From the NCBI GenBank assembly GCA_014058105.1, contig JACGCM010002114.1:744001-808000 (forward strand): DNA of 64,000 nt. The letters run 5' to 3'. The notes beneath the pieces are model-generated. The model saw only the letters and a program-made list of their open reading frames with translations, ran no database searches and was not told where the DNA came from. Shown here piece after piece: positions 1-12,037 of the stretch. The position numbers were made by a program, and so were the translations under genes. Origin of the DNA: Kingdonia uniflora (taxonomy: Eukaryota; Streptophyta; Magnoliopsida; Ranunculales; Circaeasteraceae). Each line of letters begins with the position of its first letter. Position 1 is the first letter of the stretch.

Positions 1-548
1 TCCCAAACGAATCTAACGTCCTTCTGCGTAAAGCGAGTCAAAGGTGCTGCAATCCGTGAAAAGCCCTCGATGAATCTGCGCTAATAACTGGTTAATCCCA
101 AAAAGCTGCGAATCTCTGTAACGTTCATCAGCTGAACCCAATCTGCAACGGCTTCAACTTTAGAAGGATCAACTGCAATTCCATTCTTGGATACTACATG
201 CCCTGGGAATTTTACCTCTTTCTGCCAAAAGTTACACTTCTCGAATTTCGCAAACAATTGGTTTTCCCTCAAAGTCTGCAATGCAATCTTCAACTGTTCC
301 TCATGTTCGGCCTCGTTCTTTGAATATATCAAAATGTCATCCACGAATGCAATAACGAATCGATCGAGATAAGGTCGGAAAACTTGGTTCATCAAATCTG
401 TAAAAGTTGCGGGCGCGTTTGTCAAACCAAATGGCATAACCTGAAACTCATAATGTCCGTAACGAGTCCGAAATGCAGTCTTCGAAACATCCTCCTTCTT
501 AATCCTCAGCTGATGGTAACCCGATCTAAGATCAATCTTCAAAAAGAA
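1..548 (-). pseudogene. Reverse transcriptase, palm/thumb half (element D)
   Basis: Continues the pol frame of 549-1388 after an in-frame TAG where the family has a Gln codon (CAG to TAG). The translation shows [10 protein letters not shown], the [13 protein letters not shown] block, the catalytic box [10 protein letters not shown] and the GHVVS and SFLGL thumb motifs. Another stop near 81-83 follows SFLGLTSY, where a Tyr codon is expected. After it the frame stays open to base 1 with the RRFIEGFSRIAAPLT region that leads into RNase H. RNase H and integrase must lie to the left of the window. This is a non-functional retrotransposon polyprotein fragment. Confidence 0.85.
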
Positions 549-1388
549 CTACGCTCCCCGAAGCTGGTCAAATAAGTCCTCGATCCTAGGCAAATGATAT
601 TTGTTCTTGATCGTGACCTTGTTCAACTTGCGATAATCAATACACAAGCGCATTGACCCGTCCTTCTTCTTCGCAAACAAAACCGGAGCTCCCCATGGTG
701 AAGTACTCGGCCGAATGAACTTCTGATCTATTAACTCAGAAATCTGGTCATATAACTTCTTCAACTCAACAGGTGCCATACGATACGGAGCCTTAGAAAT
801 CGGAGCCGTACCAGGCAAAAGATCTATACTGAAATCAATCTCTCTCGTCAGCGGTAAACTGGGTATCTTTTGGAATACATCTAAAAAGTCACAGCCAACT
901 GAAATAGTACTAACGTTAACACCATCGGATTCTAACTCTAGGAATGCCAACAAGCCATCTCCTGACTGTGCCAGTTCTGAACTACTAAACACAAATCGTT
1001 TTTCACCAGGAATACTAAAAGTAGTTATCTTCTCAAAACAATCCAAAGTAACTCGATATGTCGACAACCAATCCATACCCAGGATAATATCAAACTCATG
1101 CATCGGTAGCACCAACAAGTCTGCAGAAAGAACACGACCACACATAACTATCGGGCAATCTCTACAAATACGGGAGATAAAAATCGAAGAATCGGGAGGA
1201 GTACCCACGAAAATCTCACCATACAATAAGGAAGAGTCAAAACAAATAGTGCAGAGGAATGCATATGATATGAATAAATGAGATGCACCAGAATCGAAAA
1301 GAACGCGAGCGGGCGAATAAGAAATATGAAGCATACCTTCCAGTACAGGTGGAGTGGCACGAGCACCTCGTCTCCCCACTGCGTGCAT
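549..1388 (-). pseudogene. Aspartic protease and RT fingers (element D)
   Basis: An open stretch of about 279 codons. The retropepsin part has active site [12 protein letters not shown] and the flap-distal ILGMDWL motif, which in this family precede the RT linker. The RT start is visible as [15 protein letters not shown], then [32 protein letters not shown] and [10 protein letters not shown]. The protease matures the Gag-Pol polyprotein in virus-like particles. The frame ends at an in-frame TAG just before the [10 protein letters not shown] block at 542, which splits RT. The apparent Met start is internal to the polyprotein and not a true initiation site. Confidence 0.85.
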
Positions 1389-1459
1389 CCTGCCCTGCCC
1401 TCGGCCCTGACCCTGGCCCTGCTGCTACTCAGCTGCTGCGATCTTTATCCACCCTGAGG

Positions 1460-2620
1460 GCCTAGAATCATCTGTCTACTCTCCGGACCCTGAAATTGTC
1501 CCTGCTAAATTTGCTAAAACTGCTGAGTCTGCTGTGGTCTCGGCTGGTGACCAATAGGACCCTGTAACTGTCGCAATAGTTGTGGACCCCGGTCATGTTT
1601 AGGACAACTATTCTTGACATGCCCCTTCTCCCCGCAATTCCAATAATAACGGGAAGTAAGTGGTGGTTCATCTAGGTGTCGTCCTCCCATAAATCTAGCT
1701 GGTGCATCATTAGTAACGCCCAACTTCTGCCTCTTCGGACCCAATCCCTCATACTGTATCTGAACTGCCATGCCCTTATCGGCCCTCTGATCTTACCTCA
1801 TTTGGTTCTTCAAGTCCCTAGACTTGCGATCCTCCACATCATTTTGTTCTATAGCCAAGGCTTTAAACAAAACCTCTCTGTACGAACTAGCGCTCAAAGC
1901 GATCAAAAACTTCCGATAATACGGACGAAGGCCCTTAAGAAATTTCATCTTACACTGCTCCCCATCCTGAACGATAAACGGAACATACCGAGAAAGTACA
2001 TTGAATTACTGATCGTACCCCGCAATACTCCTATCGCCCTGCTCAAGCATATATAACTCTGAGATACAAGCGTCCCTGTAACTCTGGGGGAAATACTGCT
2101 CAAAGAACCGCTCCTGAAAGGAAGCCCAAAGTACTGGAGTCTCTACTATGGTCCTCTTGGCGGTATCCCACCAATGATCTGCCTCACCCTGAAGAAGATA
2201 AGTAGCAAGTGTCACCCTCTTATCCTCGGGACACTTCATAGCGTTTAAAGTCTTCTCTATAGACTTGAACCAAGTCTTTGCCTCTGATGTGCTCTCTAAC
2301 CACTGGGTTCCTGGCTTGCTGGAAGTGAGCTATAAAACTCTTTATGAACTGCCTCATCTCTACCAAAATGCCAGGAACAGCTGGGGTAGGTAAAACGACA
2401 GGCTGCTCTAGAACTACTGGAGCTGGAGGAACACCCTGATCAATCGGGATAGACCCTAAACTCTCTTAACTAGGTGCTGGCTCATAAGAAATTACACCAC
2501 TGCATAAACCCCTATGGCCATGGCCCACTGCACGGCCTCTGCCTCTGTCGCCCCTCACCACCTACGCAATAGAAGCACACCTCAGGAAAAGGTGGAAAAA
2601 TGATAAAATACATAAAACCG
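1460..2620 (-). pseudogene. Gag with degenerate zinc knuckle (element D)
   Basis: Fragments in more than one frame. 2006-2239 carries the Retrotrans_gag core (YLLQGEADHWWDTAKR, then FFEQYFPQSYRD), typical of capsid regions of plant gypsy elements. 1514-1771 carries the nucleocapsid knuckle reading YYWNCGEKGHVKNSCPK. The first Cys of the C-X2-C-X4-H-X4-C pattern is replaced by Tyr, so zinc binding is probably lost. A proline-rich N-terminal part is readable around 2260-2600 on the minus strand. Stops and frame changes separate the pieces. Confidence 0.75.
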
Positions 2621-2694
2621 AAAGGGATCGATCCTAACTCCATCTAGAAAAATTACTCGTCATATGATTGCTAGAAAATGTAGGAGTTAGCCTA

Positions 2695-2711
2695 TAGCTC
2701 AGATACTAAGT
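2695..2711 (-). promoter_or_regulatory. Primer binding site of element D (degenerate)
   Basis: On the minus strand, directly after the LTR end, the sequence reads cttagtatctgagct. This is two changes away from the cttggtatcagagct initiator-Met-tRNA type PBS seen intact in elements A and C. Confidence 0.7.
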
Positions 2712-2712
2712 C

Positions 2713-5241
2713 TATCACGCCCCAAAATCCAATAATCAGAATAATGATTAAAACATTGATAACTGGGTGTGTAGGTCAGGGAATCTAACCGATTTTCCCC
2801 ACAAACAACTGGGCCATAGACAAGTTCAGGCTCAGTCATTCATAATAGCAATATCATCAGAGTGAAAGAGAAATACAGCGGAAAACAAAGTTATATATAC
2901 ATATCTAAAAATTTAAATACAATGACTCAAAATACAATACGACACCAAAAGCTGGAATCGTACAAGAATATAGTAACAAGAACGGATCTGCAGCAACCCA
3001 AAACTAGATCTAATAGCTGAGCTCTCAGCCAACATCAACTACTCCACTTCTGAAAGGGGGGACAAAGTGAGAGTGAGCAAAACCACAACTCACTAATGCC
3101 CAACAAGGCTAAACAACATACTAATATAACAGGTACAGAGAAAGAGAGAGATGAATGAGATAATTAATACTAATAGCTATTGCAAATAAAGTAAACCTGC
3201 GAAGCATAGAGGAGCAGAGAAAAGATAAGAGGATAGGAATATATATACGATAATGTAATGATATGATGATGATGTACTATGACGACTAGGATAATCCCGA
3301 AATTATCCCAAATGCTGGATGATACCCTAAGTCCTAATGTTGAGTAATTAATATTTAAAAGGACTAGACCTTATAGTTAAAAACATTGGGCTGATCAACC
3401 ACTAGTGCATAATAACCTTAACGAGAATCTCAGTTGGATACAATGGTACGATTTCTTGTCCAAGCTCGACCAGTCTATAGGATATTATCACTTGATCAGA
3501 GTGTCCCGGGCTTTTTAACCTGCGGAGCCAACGTCCAAATTTTATTTCACTTATTTCAAGGAATTTCAACCTCACCGAGGATGAAGCCCGATACCTGAGG
3601 ACTGTCTCACACCATCCCACACTCTCGAATGGGTAATAGATGTAATAGTACCTATCACCAAAGAATCACCTTACTATTTCAACCCGATGTAGGAATCCTG
3701 ATAACCTATCGAGGGTTAGCCGATGTAGAGTTTAGTTTATGTATCCGATCCCGTTAAGTTAAAATATAAGAAACCCACACTGAAACCAGATCCCAAGGAT
3801 CAAGCACCACAGCCACCCCCAAGGCCCACACCCAGGATAACCCCTTGCCTAGAGAAGGGCAACAATCTAAAATACAGATGTTAACCGTGACTAATTGACC
3901 AGTCACAACATCCAAGCACAAATGAACAGTGACTAATTGACCAGTCACACGTCCAACAACATCAGCCTCAGCAGACCAGAACACAGCCACCAAGGGCAAC
4001 CCATAGAAATAAGCCACAAATGCACAACTTCCTAACATACAAAAGGGAAACCACACCCTACATGCTTAATCATAGGAAACAATAATACTGAAACAAAAAT
4101 TATGACAGACGAAACAATAAGGTTTAAAATTAATCACAAACACCTCAATGCCACATGCATGCTCTAACCAACGCAAGTTAAACTAGTAGGGAAATTTAGC
4201 AATGAAGGGACACTCGCCTGATAAAATGAATAAACCACAATCTTCCAACCGACAGGTTAACCCAACCTCAACCTCCACAACCAACAACAACAATCAACAC
4301 CAACGCCAAAAATCAACACCAACGTTAACAATCAACACCTGCAAGAGATAAAATCAACCCAACAGCACAAACCCTAAAATCACAAAGGATTCCCCCGAAG
4401 CCACAAACAAATCAATCACAAGGAAGGGAGAAAGAGGAATTACTCACCGAAGAAGTCGCGAGATCAATCCCTCGACGAATCACAACGAGAAGCGAGAGAG
4501 CGGAAGATTCCAAATGGGAGAAAGAGTGAGTGAGTGAAGAGTGAGGGTGAGAATGAAATGGAATTGGGTATATAAAACCCTAAAATTACCACACGAAACT
4601 CGAGGATGGATCCACCGCAAAGAATCACGAAGAAAGACCCAAATTGGTCGTTCAAACACGCCTCTGTTCGAATAGAAAACAAGTTGTTCAAACAGAAAAA
4701 CGCAGAAAACACTATTATTCAAAAATCTATTCGAACAGAAAGTGTTTTATTCGAATAAAATGAAGCATATACAATTCTATTCGAATAAAATGAAACAGGC
4801 AGGTATGTATTCAAACAGGAACAAGTTTGTTCAAATAGAATGAAGCAGGTAATGATGTATTCAAACATAAGCAAGGTTTGTTTGAATAGAATGGGACAGA
4901 AAGTACCCAAAGCATCAAAAAGATTCTTTTCCAAGGAAAATTGATGGAAACTCAGGGAAACGCCACGGATCTTTCCCGGATCACACCACAACACCAACAC
5001 ACCAACAATAAATTCCTAAGCCATCCATGGGCTCCCCAAAGCCACAACACTCCTCCACCAAACAACCACCGAAACCACCAAAATCATCGAAATGGAGAAA
5101 AGGAATAAAACCCTAAAAAGAGGAAGAAAATGCAGATGCAGAAAGTAACAATGCAAGATGAATAATGATATGAATGGATGCATGATGAGTAATGATAAAT
5201 AAAAGAAGAATAAAATAAAATAAAAAATCTGGGACACTACA
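2713..5241 (-). repeat. 5' LTR of element D (about 2.53 kb)
   Basis: On the minus strand it begins tgtagtgtccc (plus 5231-5241) and ends ggggcgtgata (expected ...gtgaca; the last TG/CA is altered). The tgtag...ggggcgtgaca frame matches the style of the LTRs at 6198-8536 and 38178-40453, but most of the inner sequence differs, so it is a separate family. The PBS lies directly outside it. It contains a dense array of TTCGAATA/TTCAAACA motifs at 4640-4895. It holds no gene; open frames inside it are chance. Confidence 0.8.
4640..4895. repeat. TTCGAA/TTCAAA motif array in LTR of element D
   Basis: About a dozen copies of a degenerate 8-10 base motif (ttcgaatag, ttcaaacag, ttcgaacag and variants), often preceded by a T-rich base pair step and followed by a run such as aaatgaagcag. 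The core TTCGAA is palindromic. Spacing is irregular, about 15-35 bases. Position in the U3/leader half of the LTR suggests a possible regulatory repeat, but that is inference. Confidence 0.7.
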
Positions 5242-5319
5242 AAAGGTATCACATAACTATCACTTATTTGATTATCAATATTTTTTATGCTAACATTATT
5301 TTTTAACATGACATTAATT

Positions 5320-6197
5320 TGAAAAGGCTAATGAAAACATATAAAGATGATGTTACAAACAAAGTACAGCCTGACGGTTGTATAGCGAAAGGATACCTTT
5401 TACAAGAGGTTTTAACTTATTGTACATAATATGAAGGTAGGGGTAATTTGACTATCCTTAAAAAAATTAAAAATATCTTTGGATGGATCTGTGATACCTA
5501 AGTTTATCGATGATATTGACAAAGAAAATATTGATAATAGTGGGTCAATTGGTTGAAGTTCGTAATTTTTTTACATGGTATTGAGTACGAACAAGCTCGT
5601 ATGTGGATAATAAAGATTCATCCTTCCTATGATATGGGGAAAAAGTATATATTTAACATATTTACTTTAAAATTTTCAAGCATTTTATATTCGTAAATAT
5701 ATTTACTATGATATACATTAAACATGATGATTTCTTAAAGCGTCATAAGTTATCCGTGGGAAAGAGTGTAAACTATAAGATTCCTAGTGAAGAAGAGTTT
5801 ATACCATAGGTTAAACAATAGGTACTTGTTAGTTTTGTTATTTACTATTTTCATAGAAAAAACTTCTGCAATTAAAAGAATACTTTAAACAAGTTTTGTC
5901 AATTGGTATTGTTTTGCAGCTAGAGATCGATGAAAATGATGAAGATTTTAAAGATATAGTAGGAGAGCCAATTGGTTTTGCTACGCGGTACAAAAGTTAT
6001 TGCGTCAATGACTTCTTATTTGTCATAAAAGAATACGAGGCAACAAAATAATATCAGAATAGTAGGATTAACACAAGTTTCATGACGACTTTTTAGACTA
6101 GTTCTAATGATAAAAATCCTCTGGATAAAAGTACGATATAATAAAATTCAGACAAATATTATCCAACTTGAATATCGTATAGGTTATTAACCTTTCC
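5320..6197 (+). pseudogene. TNP2-like transposase, DUF4218 to DUF4216 part (CACTA)
   Basis: Fragments in order: VQPDGCIAKGYLLQEVLTYC (the P-E-G-S-I-A-E-G-Y type block at the end of DUF4218) at about 5360-5430; a KRHKLSVGKSVNYKIPS stretch near 5740-5800; then the start of DUF4216, GEPIGFATRYKSYCVNDFLF, followed by a tattered QNSRINTS block at about 5960-6085 and IIQLEY near 6160. In the family these belong to the large CACTA transposase. Stops and probable introns interrupt it. The gene is split by the solo LTR at 6198 and resumes at 8537, where the frame rejoins if the insert and one TSD copy are removed. Confidence 0.75.
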
Positions 6198-8536
6198 TGT
6201 CACGCCCCAAAATCCATTTTCTGATAATAAATCATAAAGCACATTCTAAGACTTAACAAGTCGGGCATCCCACGGATGAACCCCTCAAATGTAATATATT
6301 TCTAAAGAAATAAACTACATCTACTTACCAAAGAAACGCAGCGGAAAACTCAAATATAAATTAAATGAATAAATAAATAAAGTTCTCAACTAACTCTAAA
6401 AATGAAAATAAAACTACGACAATGAAATATGAAATAAAAAGATCATAAATACCCTACGACGACTCAGCGATCCAAAGAACTCCAACGAATCCCGAAAATG
6501 ATCAACCAAGCCTCACTAAGAAAACCTACTGTGCTCGACCTCCTGTAAAAAATATAGCGTACAGGGCGTCAAACAAGCACAATTATTACCGGTCACTGAA
6601 CATGACAGAACATTCTATTATACAAAAGTACTAGTGAGATATAATATCCTATAAATATGTATATATATGTGTAAATGATACAATGTTTACTGAGGATATG
6701 AGGTTCAATTATTAATGTCTTAAGCGTAGGTGCCAACCGGTAGTATAAAGTAGTTATAGAGTATTATTAAGTGTGGGGGATAACTAATAGACGATGTACA
6801 CAGGGTCACTTTTAATTTAGTGGGACCAGACTCTAGCACCCTTCTGTCCTCAACGGAAGTGTATCCCTTATTGTTGAGCCAGGGATTGGCGGATTCCTTT
6901 TTATTGAGCCAGGAATTAGCGGGGAAATCACCGGATCAAGGTGGTAATAGAGTTTCAACCTACAGGTCTAAAGCCTAATTTATTTTTACTTTTAGGGATA
7001 TATGCCCACGGGGAGTATTCACAAAGAATAATAAAGCCGATAGGTAACTGGGGAAGAATTTTAGGGGCTTGCAACCCTGGAACACTGATAACAGTCACTG
7101 AATCTTTTGTTTAGGGAATCGAACCCAAAGACCGTGACATCATAGCTCTACTGTGTACACGACTCTAACTTATCCTATGCATGAATGATTTAAGAGACCG
7201 ACACTCAATCAAAATAACCCATCTGTCCTTGCTTTATAGGCAATGAGACTATATCATATGATTGGCGATCTTATGCTCAATGACCTTTCTACCCTTACAA
7301 ATATAGGAGTGGGGTCTCAGTCGATGACATTATACTCTGACTACCAATGATCATTCTACCTTAAGATAATAAAAGTTATATCGCTTGAAGTCCTATAATA
7401 GTAGCTAAGTTAAGCTGCTAACCGAATATCTTCATTTATAGGTAAACATCTGCACACTTACCTTAATATACTAAAAGTACATCGGGTCTCTCAGTGGTCT
7501 TTACGTTAAAAGAACTAACGACCACAATGCTCAACCACAAGCCACTTACTACAAGACCCTCTTCTAATTGTTGCATTCCCTGACTAATAATATCACAAAG
7601 CCAATATGTATTTACAAAGTCCTAGTATTTACTACTAAGGGCATATATATAACTATATATATTAGGTAGAAGGAATATATAAAGTCTGCCTAGATATATA
7701 ATTCATGATCCTTAAATAATAGATACAAAACGAGGTAGTGCATTACTTGTAAATAATAGGCATGATGGTTAACTGTTATAAAACATATAATAGTAGTTGT
7801 ACATAGAAGATGAAGTATTTAACCCCTCGTAATAACCAGTTATGCACTGATATCCCAAATTCAAATGTCACAAGCACTAGAAAGTTCCCTCTAAATTTTA
7901 TACACTTATATAACCTACTGTACCAATACAACTAGTATCCCAAATCATGAACACCTATTTTATACACAGCCTATAACCAATTTCCAAACATGGACAGATT
8001 CAAACTATCCATGCTGACCTAAAATCGCAGAGAGTATACAAAATCAATGATAACAACTAATATGGCATAGACAATTAACTATACTCAATTTGCATCTAGA
8101 ATCATAACAATCATTCAATGTTAAGTGTACGGTGATAATGGTACTTGCCTTATCGATGAATCCAGGGTTTAGAAGATAATGAAATCTGCCCTCAAAGTTC
8201 TAATTAAAATCAGTAATTTCTCAAAGTAATGCCAAATCTGTAAAGATGTTTATCCTCTCTCTAATACTCAAGGTTGCTCGAAGGTCACAGTAGAGGAATA
8301 ACTGCATTTAGAGAGGAGTTTTGAGGTTCACAAGAGAAGAGGAAAGAAGAGATTTTGTGGAGGATACTCGGGAGATATTTTGGTGAAGACGGTGGTGTTG
8401 GTTTGAATGGGTTTCATAAATGGGTTTGGGAAAAAAGAGCTATGATAACATACTCTTAAGTGCAACTTACTAAACTACTACAGTTAACTAAGACAAAGTT
8501 ATATAACAGAAAAATAAAATAAAGCGGGGTGCTACA
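6198..8536 (-). repeat. Solo LTR of the element A family (Tekay-like), inserted in CACTA gene
   Basis: The plus strand begins tgtcacgccccaaaatcc and ends agcggggtgctaca. This is the reverse complement of the ends of the LTR at 38178-40453, and similarity runs along its whole length (for example the cccccacac and tatcatatgattg blocks). No internal region is attached, so this is a solo LTR left by LTR-LTR recombination. Flanks are tttcc (6193-6197) and tttct (8537-8541), a 5-bp TSD with one mismatch. Length is 2339 bp. No gene inside. Confidence 0.9.
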
Positions 8537-8934
8537 TTTCTTATTTAGGTATAATTGGGTTAAGGTTACACGCCAATGCGTTAAGTAGGACAAAGAGGCA
8601 AATTTGAATTGGTGAATTTTTCAAACTTAATTTGCTCAAGAAAATTTAGTGATGAACCATTCATTCTTGCAGAACATGCTATACAGGTATTTTATTCCAA
8701 GGATCCAAAAAATCCTGACTGGAATGTGGTCATAGAGGTTCCACCAAAGATCTATGCTGAAGATGAAGCCTGTTTTTCTTCTGAGGAATACTTTATTGGA
8801 GATTCAGATACTGGACTGAGTAATGATACACTTATTCTCAATGATGAAATGACATTTAATGATTCGGGTTGCGTAGTTCCTGTTGTTGAGAAGTCCAAAA
8901 AACAAAAGAGGTTGGGGAAATAGTTGGTTGTAAT
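8537..8934 (+). pseudogene. TNP2-like transposase C-terminal part (DUF4216)
   Basis: Directly after the solo LTR the translation gives FLFRYNWVKVTRQCVK, matching the family's LFKCDWVDV-type block, then DEPFILAEHAIQVFYSKDP and NPDWNVVIEVPPKIY (the PFILASQAKQVFY / W-VVL-PR block of DUF4216). The open part is 8609-8923, ending in a Lys-rich tail and TAG. One stop is present near 8598 (QCVK followed by TAG). The clear family motifs make the CACTA assignment firm even though the gene is dead. Confidence 0.8.
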
Positions 8935-9177
8935 GCTACAATAAATGTCTTTTAGTATTTTTTTATTTGTAGAAATCGTTATTTCAATATTTTGATTTTC
9001 ATTATTTTAAGTTGTCACCAATTGTTATAGCAATGGAACTTTAATTATTATAAAGTATTTTAATTGTTCATGTTTATTAATTTGTTTAGAATGAAGTAAT
9101 ATACAATATAATTCTGTCGTATCCATTTTGTAAATGCTTACGATATTTCACAGTCCTTAATTCAATAGTTAGACTCA

Positions 9178-10625
9178 TGGCTCATTACAATCCTTTTGAT
9201 AGCTTGCAATCATCGGGTGATGACTCAAATACTGCAGATACAAGTTAGATTTGTTATTTCTTATCATTTTAAAATCATTTAGTATTTCGTTAATAATATT
9301 ACTAAATGTTCAATTTTATTTTATTTTTCTGGAAATAATTCTTTATCAAATGTATCTTCCAAAAAGAAAAGAGGATTAACGCGAGGTTCGAAACCCCTAC
9401 CAAATGGAAAGAAGAAAAAGATTGGCATAAATTTATGGGGTCAGCCGAATCAAACAAATTCAGAAATTAATATCTATACTTTGGATATAGGATTCCAAGT
9501 TCGCATGCACCTCCAAATTATTTATGAAACCTTTAAGGATGTCCCTAATGATCGTATTGCATTAATAGTAAAGGGGTTGGAGGTAAACTTTTATAAGTTC
9601 AATATTATAATTGTCTAAATGGCTACCAGGATCTTCACCTTTTAGTTGATTTGATTGTTTGTTTTTCTTGTATCTGTAGAAATGTTACGATATCTCACAT
9701 ATTGCCTGGTTTGATTTAAAATAAAAAATTAAAGATGCCTGGAAAAGGTATAAGTATCATTTAAATACCACATTGATCGTAGGAAATAATCCAGGAGATA
9801 CGAAAGCTTCTCCAGACCCTGAATTTGTTCTAAGGGAGGATTGGGTGAAGTTTGTTGATTACTGCAATTCAGGAAAGTTTTTAGTATATGTTTATGTTAT
9901 ACGTACTTATCCTTGCGTAAGAGTTTTTATTTCTTTGAGCGATTATCGTGATATTTATAATTTAGTTATATTTGACTAATTTCAGGCTTAAAGTCAAAGG
10001 AACAAAGAAAATCGGGCTAAACTAATAGCGTCGTGCACTCTTGGTAGATCGAGTATGCCAATTACTCGTCATAAATTGGTAAGACACGCATATGTTTATG
10101 TATTTCCATTTTCTACTCTCTTTTTTAAAGTAATAATTAAAAATGTTTTAAATGGATAGGCTGAGGAAAGAGGTATTCTAGATGAAGAGATTAGTAGGGT
10201 TGAAGTGTATATACCAGCCCATACAAAAAAAGATAAGACCATTCAATGCCCTGATGTTATTGTAAGTAAATATCTTTTAACTCTTAAATAATCTTAAATT
10301 ATAGCTTAGATATGCATGTATTGTTAACTTTGTTATTATCTAACGAACAAAAACCTTTCTAGGCGGAACTGGAAAATACTATGCGGAAAGACCCTAAAAG
10401 CATTCAAATGGGACCCAATGATGCCATTACTCAGGTTTTTAATGTGATTGAATTAATTATAGAAATGTACTACTATTTATCAATTTATAGTTATATAAAA
10501 ATTTGGTCACATTGCAAATGATAATGAAGAGTTGCGATCTGATAATAAAGAATTGAAGTCTTCCACTGAGAAGTTAAGAAAAGATTTGGATGCACTGACT
10601 AAATATGTTGGAAACATCCCGGTAA
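9178..10625 (+). pseudogene. Transposase_24/TNPA-like gene with introns (CACTA)
   Basis: Probable exons: from an ATG at 9178 (MAHYNPFDSLQSSG); about 9350-9583 (KKKRGLTRGSKPLPNGKKKK then LGF-VRMHL-like); about 9680-9885 (WKRYKYHLN-like, then SPDPEFVLREDWVKFVDYC); 9986-10077 (KENRAKLIASCTLGRSSM); 10161-10262 (EERGILDEEISRVEVYIP); 10363-10440 (KSIQMGPNDAITQVF); 10500-10620 (a coiled coil, NEELRSDNKELKSSTEKL). Donor/acceptor pairs such as gaggtaaac...tgtag and attggtaag...gatag are visible. Order and motifs match the plant Transposase_24 family (K-E-N-R, N-D-A-L-x-Q-V). The reading is mostly open per exon, but expression is unproven. Confidence 0.7.
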
Positions 10626-10653
10626 GGCATTTTACTCAGGTTTTTTTATTTTT

Positions 10654-11098
10654 AAGTTAAGCTGGGTTTGGAAGGCAGACCCCACTGTTCAATAACAGAC
10701 TACCATAATTTACAGAAAGAAAGAGCCCATAAAAAGTACCCCTAAACAAATAATAATGTACAAAGGAACACCTTCAACCAAACCAACAATAGCATCACTA
10801 AAACAATAGTGAGCCACCAACTCCAAACATAACCCCTTGAATCCTCATTCATGATCATTAACAAGTCAGAAGGAAAGGTTACAGGAGTTAGCACAAGTTC
10901 TCCCCTGTCAGGTGGATTTGAGGCCATATAGAATGCCCCTTTGTTCAAAGTGATGGGTATAAATAAATAAATAAATTTTTTAGAGGGTATGATGTTATGA
11001 AGTTTTTCCTGTGAAGTTTCTTTATTTACGTCCTTAGAGAATACCCATTGTACATTAGTATAATTCCTTTAAAACCCAACTTCCAAATCCATTTACTT
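10654..11098. mobile_element. MITE-like element in TNPA intron
   Basis: Imperfect terminal inverted repeats of about 20 bases: aagttaagctgggtttggaag at the left and the complement of cttccaaatccatttactt at the right, 445 bp apart. It lies just downstream of a gtaagg donor, so inside the presumed intron. TAA/TTA bases beside the TIRs would suit a Harbinger-type 3-bp TSD. There is no coding potential I can support; the open frame at 10742-10948 on the minus strand matches nothing I know. Confidence 0.4.
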
Positions 11099-11700
11099 TA
11101 GGGTTGTCTGAAATGTCTTCAAAAGCTGGGATTTTGAGAAAATATGTTTTTGTTGTGGATGTTGGGGGTATTAGTTGCTTTGCAAACATAAATGGAGGAG
11201 ACCGGTGGAGATAAACACATTACACTTAAACATAAAACTGGAAAGATTCTTTGTGGGTCTTTGGTAATGTATGATATTTTCCACCAAACATATTTATGTC
11301 GATGAATTCTTAAGGGTTCTTATAGGGCTCTTAATTTGTGATATATCCATCCTAATATGTGGTCATAAATTATAGAATCTTGTGATTTACAGATATGGAC
11401 TTTACTTTTTATGGCCGTTTCAGATAGTTTACCACCCCTCAAAAAATATATGGATGATGAAAATCTCTTATTGTTTGCCCCACAATTTTGGAATATAGAC
11501 AGATATGAATTTGCAGCAAACCATATTTGCATTAGGTTCTCCCAGGAAGAGATTGAATAATCAAAAGTTGATTTTAGAATATGATATCTTTATCATAGGA
11601 GAAAATCAAGGGAAGTAGAGTTTAGTTTGGAGCAGTAAAGGAGGAGGGAAAGAGGTGAGATTATATACTTATGACTGGCCTTATGTAAACCATTTTGACG
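11099..11700. other. Intergenic/intronic AT-rich sequence
   Basis: I see no gene, known motif or repeat structure in this 600-bp stretch. It sits between the MITE-like element and a putative solo LTR and is probably part of the same CACTA intron or filler. Confidence 0.4.
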
Positions 11701-12037
11701 TGAATACTACGAACGCGGAAGCGAGATTCGTAAGAAAATCACGTTGTATTTGAAAGCTGGAGAAACTAGGGTTTCAACTAAACAAATCAACTTACTTTAA
11801 TCAAAATTAACTTAACTGTCAAACAAATAACCTAGACCTCCCCTTTTATAGAACACAAGGAGGGTTAGAATTAGAAACTCTAATTCTACTTGAAATAGAA
11901 TTCTACTTAAACTGGAAAACTGCTAATAACCTAGGTTGGGCCTCTCCAACAGGCTTTAAGCTAAAGACTAAACTACAAAGCATTAAATAAGCATAGGTCA
12001 TACGGTGGGTGGACGACCCTATGAGGGATGATTCACA
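11701..12037 (-). repeat. Putative short solo LTR (337 bp)
   Basis: On the minus strand it begins tgtgaatcatccctc and ends cgttcgtagtattca, giving TG...CA ends. A TATA-like ctataaaagggg lies on the minus strand at about 11840-11852, followed by a leader-like region with aaaccctagtttctcc. No clear TSD is seen (tgacg left, tcata right). It is most like a copia-type LTR, but no internal region is present. Confidence 0.45.

Larger units (their letters stand above)
1..5241 (-). mobile_element. Tekay/Del-like Ty3/gypsy retrotransposon (element D), truncated by window edge
   Basis: The order on the minus strand is 5' LTR (2713-5241), PBS, gag, protease, then reverse transcriptase running off the left edge. 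The long LTR (2.5 kb), the RT with an FVDD catalytic box and a protease with DSGAS fit the Tekay/Del chromovirus lineage. Coding sequence is broken by several stops, so the copy is dead. The right flank is aaagg (5242-5246); the matching TSD copy would lie outside the window. Clade assignment is by motif reading only. Confidence 0.85.

Noticed and set aside
5234..5245. cactacaaaagg as a CACTA terminal inverted repeat
   Set aside because: cactaca is the reverse complement of tgtagtg, the start of D's LTR, which explains it fully. No matching end is seen on the right.
10742..10948. Minus-strand ORF with a hydrophobic tail
   Set aside because: It lies within a MITE-like element, has no recognised family and no supporting context.
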